Shown here: in pieces, positions 5,868 to 7,218 of the stretch | How the letters are laid out: each line of letters begins with the position of its first letter | How positions within the stretch are numbered: the stretch's first letter is position 1 | Assembly (NCBI GenBank): GCA_000999395.1 | Contig: LCOM01000039.1 | Span: forward strand, 1 to 7,218 | From: Parcubacteria group bacterium GW2011_GWA2_47_7 | Lineage (GTDB): Bacteria; Patescibacteriota; Minisyncoccia; Phycocordibacterales; UBA6899 | Direction of reading: 5' to 3' | DNA: 7,218 nt | The notes under the pieces: model-generated | Databases searched by the model: none | Told to the model about the DNA's origin: nothing | The model's input: only the letters and a program-made list of their open reading frames with translations | Position numbers and translations under genes: made by a program

Positions 5868-6173
5868 CTACTCTTTTTGGTCATCCCGAGAAGGAATCCC
5901 CCACTGCCATTTTGGCTTTTCACCTTTTTTGTAGCATACCCCAATAAATGCACCGGTAAGAATAAAGATTGGGAGTAAAAATGTGAATGTAACCTCTTGT
6001 GACGGAGATTGGTCGTCGATGGTGAACGCAAGTCCAAGAATAAGCGCAACGTAGCCAAGCGTGAGAGCCCACCCCTGCCACGTTGCCGGGATCCATCCCC
6101 AGCCAAAAAGCTTTCGTCTGAACCAATACCCCTTTGGATTGTTCTTGAGATATGCAATGTATTCATTAATCAT
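5868..6173 (-). CDS. Small two-helix conserved membrane protein (MINEYI family), function unknown
   Basis: 101 residues from the ATG at 6173. A conserved-looking aromatic N-terminal segment MINEYIAYLKNNPKGYWF (1-18) followed by RRKLFGWGWIPATWQGW (19-35) precedes two membrane helices (about 36-52 and 65-82). It ends in a basic, Trp-containing tail (YKKGEKPKWQWG, 80s-90s). I recognise this pattern from uncharacterised small proteins of CPR genomes but know of no function. The frame stays open to a TTG at 6245, but that extension adds a non-conserved stretch containing the promoter; ATG 6173 matches the family start and lies 6 nt after an extended -10 box. It is the likely first gene of an operon with the alpha/beta hydrolase. 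A role in supporting or localising a membrane complex would be a guess. Confidence 0.7.
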   Translation of the reverse strand: MINEYIAYLKNNPKGYWFRRKLFGWGWIPATWQGWALTLGYVALILGLAFTIDDQSPSQEVTFTFLLPIFILTGAFIGVCYKKGEKPKWQWGIPSRDDQKE

Positions 6174-6179
6174 CACGTC

Positions 6180-6188
6180 ATTATACCA
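6180..6188 (-). promoter_or_regulatory. Extended -10 promoter of the small membrane protein gene
   Basis: On the minus strand TGGTATAAT (6188-6180): a perfect TATAAT (6185-6180) with the TG of an extended -10 one base upstream. The -35 region is only a T-rich stretch. Six bases (GACGTG) separate it from the ATG at 6173, so the predicted start of transcription is the A of the ATG. Confidence 0.65.
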
Positions 6189-6222
6189 CCTCATCAAGGA
6201 TACAAAAAAATACTCGGATATA

Positions 6223-6235
6223 TGGCGCAACGCCA
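6223..6235 (-). terminator. Small GC hairpin downstream of the carboxypeptidase gene
   Basis: TGGCG (6223-6227) pairs with CGCCA (6231-6235) around a 3-nt loop. On the minus strand a run of seven T lies a further 13 nt on (6209-6203). The gap makes this a poor classical terminator; it could simply slow polymerase between the M14 gene and the next promoter. Confidence 0.25.
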
Positions 6236-6324
6236 ACTGAGACAATTACGACCATGGGCGAAACATGCTATCAAGAAGAATATTATTCACAAAATAAACA
6301 CCCATCACACCAGAAGCGAGAACA

Positions 6325-7218
6325 CTAGCTTTTGTAAAAATCAAACAGTGCGATAACTCCCGCGAGGTTTCGCTCCCATTCAATAGTTTGATGAGTTTCG
6401 AGTTCTACTGTTATTGCTGGAATTTTTATCGACGCAAGCCAACCCTCAGCATCACCCGTTACCTTGTATGCATCAAAAGATTTTATAGGCGTATATCCAG
6501 AAGCCTTTGCGTATGTATTCATGAGAGAAAGTGTCTCGGGGAGAATTCCTGAATTACATTGTGATGCGTAGACTGCATTTGCCTGACTATGCCAAAAGAT
6601 GACTGCCGTGGGTTTGTTTGCAAGCACATAATCGCGCAATGACGTTGTCTCCGGCTCTGAAAATGCTTTCGTACCCGCACCGACCGTTTCACCGCGCCAC
6701 ATACTTTTTGATTCCCAGTTACAGTCAAAGTTACGATTCAGATCAACGCCATGCGCATTCAACCTCCCATACCCTTCCGGTTTCGTCGTATGTGGCACAT
6801 CGCTAGGCAGAAAGTCACCCTCTCTTCCGATGATTTCATAGACCCCGTCAGGATTTGCCGACGGAATAATCGTCACCGTAAGATTTGCGGGAATAATTTC
6901 TGGATGATCCTTCAAACTCGCAATCAAGCGATACGCAAGCACGACACTATTCCATTCGTATCCTCCATGCATGCCACCAACAAACAGAAGTCGCGTAGTC
7001 CCGGTACCAAAAGTATACGCCTCAATGGCGCGGCCCTCCACGGAAGACCCTATTTTTTTATGAGATAGCGACTCGTCTATGGAAATAGGTGTTACGACAG
7101 CTTGCGTTTCTGGTTGCACCTGAGGGGCCACTTTGGATTGACCAAAAAGCATTAGTAATCCACCGGCAAGAAACGCTATGCCGAGATACAGCGATGTTTT
7201 CTTTTTCTTCTTTGAAGA
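6325..7218 (-). CDS. Membrane-anchored M14-family zinc carboxypeptidase, N-terminus beyond the window
   Basis: The frame is open to the right edge. The 22 codons upstream of the ATG at 7152 encode SSKKKKKTSLYLGIAFLAGGLL, a lysine-rich stretch and hydrophobic core that make a good signal anchor with the residues after it; the true start therefore lies outside. Counting from Met 7152, the M14 motifs are: zinc ligands His62 and Glu66 in MHGGYEW, SANPDG (98-103), GVDLNRNFD (135-143) with substrate-binding Arg140, third zinc ligand His188 (FWHSQ), and catalytic Glu250 (ITVELETH). A linker rich in Gln/Pro/Val (8-25) links anchor and domain. M14 enzymes remove C-terminal amino acids; some bacterial ones (MpaA-like) act on wall peptides, which would fit the envelope context, but the substrate is not shown here. 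The first two zinc ligands are spaced HxxxE, one residue longer than the usual HxxE. Confidence 0.85.
   Translation of the reverse strand, partial: SSKKKKKTSLYLGIAFLAGGLLMLFGQSKVAPQVQPETQAVVTPISIDESLSHKKIGSSVEGRAIEAYTFGTGTTRLLFVGGMHGGYEWNSVVLAYRLIASLKDHPEIIPANLTVTIIPSANPDGVYEIIGREGDFLPSDVPHTTKPEGYGRLNAHGVDLNRNFDCNWESKSMWRGETVGAGTKAFSEPETTSLRDYVLANKPTAVIFWHSQANAVYASQCNSGILPETLSLMNTYAKASGYTPIKSFDAYKVTGDAEGWLASIKIPAITVELETHQTIEWERNLAGVIALFDFYKS

Noticed and set aside
6174..6245. TTG-start extension of the small membrane protein (24 extra residues)
   Set aside because: It contains the perfect extended -10 box, and the conserved-looking protein begins at MINEYI.
1..7218. CRISPR array, insertion sequence, tRNA/rRNA, toxin-antitoxin or defence system
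   Set aside because: No regularly spaced repeats, terminal inverted repeats, transposase motifs, tRNA-like cloverleaf or known defence domains are visible; the genes are ordinary envelope functions plus proteins of unknown role.

Overview
The window looks like a piece of a small-genome bacterium of the Candidatus Patescibacteria (CPR), probably the Parcubacteria side. This is inferred from gene content and style, not from a marker gene: short intergenic gaps, almost every product membrane-bound or exported, a small 'MINEYI...GYWFRRKLFGWGW' membrane protein and a DUF7282-like surface protein of the kind I associate with CPR genomes, and no convincing Shine-Dalgarno sequence before any of the seven starts inside the window. 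Stops used are TAA, TAG and TGA, and no reading frame crosses an in-frame TGA, so nothing points to a UGA-recoding lineage.

Layout. (1) Positions 1-1320 run leftward on the minus strand: a CcdA/DsbD-type membrane thiol-electron transporter, cut by the left edge, and an exported SLT-type lytic transglycosylase. (2) An AT-rich divergent spacer (about 1320-1677) carries the transglycosylase promoter at its left boundary and a long leader for the next operon. (3) Positions 1678-3631 form a plus-strand two-gene operon: a processive family 2 glycosyltransferase (PgaC/hyaluronan-synthase architecture) followed 13 nt later by a membrane-anchored thioredoxin-fold protein with a CDDC motif. (4) Positions 3765-7218 run leftward again: a YdjM/DUF457-like polytopic membrane protein, a membrane-anchored DUF7282-like protein, an alpha/beta hydrolase, a small two-helix membrane protein and a membrane-anchored M14 zinc carboxypeptidase whose N-terminus lies beyond the right edge.

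How it fits together. The set reads as cell-envelope housekeeping: peptidoglycan turnover (lytic transglycosylase; the M14 enzyme may trim wall peptides), surface polysaccharide synthesis (glycosyltransferase), and thiol redox outside the membrane (CcdA passing electrons outward, with the CDDC protein as a possible acceptor). These links are inferred from co-location and family knowledge.

The most interesting pattern is regulatory. Four plausible minus-strand promoters (before ccdA, the YdjM-like gene, the DUF7282-like gene and the small membrane protein) have a -10 box ending only 6-9 nt before the ATG, so transcription should begin at or within about 3 nt of the start codon. A fifth, the strong TTGACA-N17-TAATAT promoter of the transglycosylase, also has an ATG exactly 6 nt after its -10 box, but in a different frame from the enzyme. 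Together with the missing Shine-Dalgarno sequences this suggests leaderless transcripts. It also corrects two over-extended TTG-start gene models. I saw no CRISPR array, mobile element, tRNA or rRNA, and no clear new multi-gene system.
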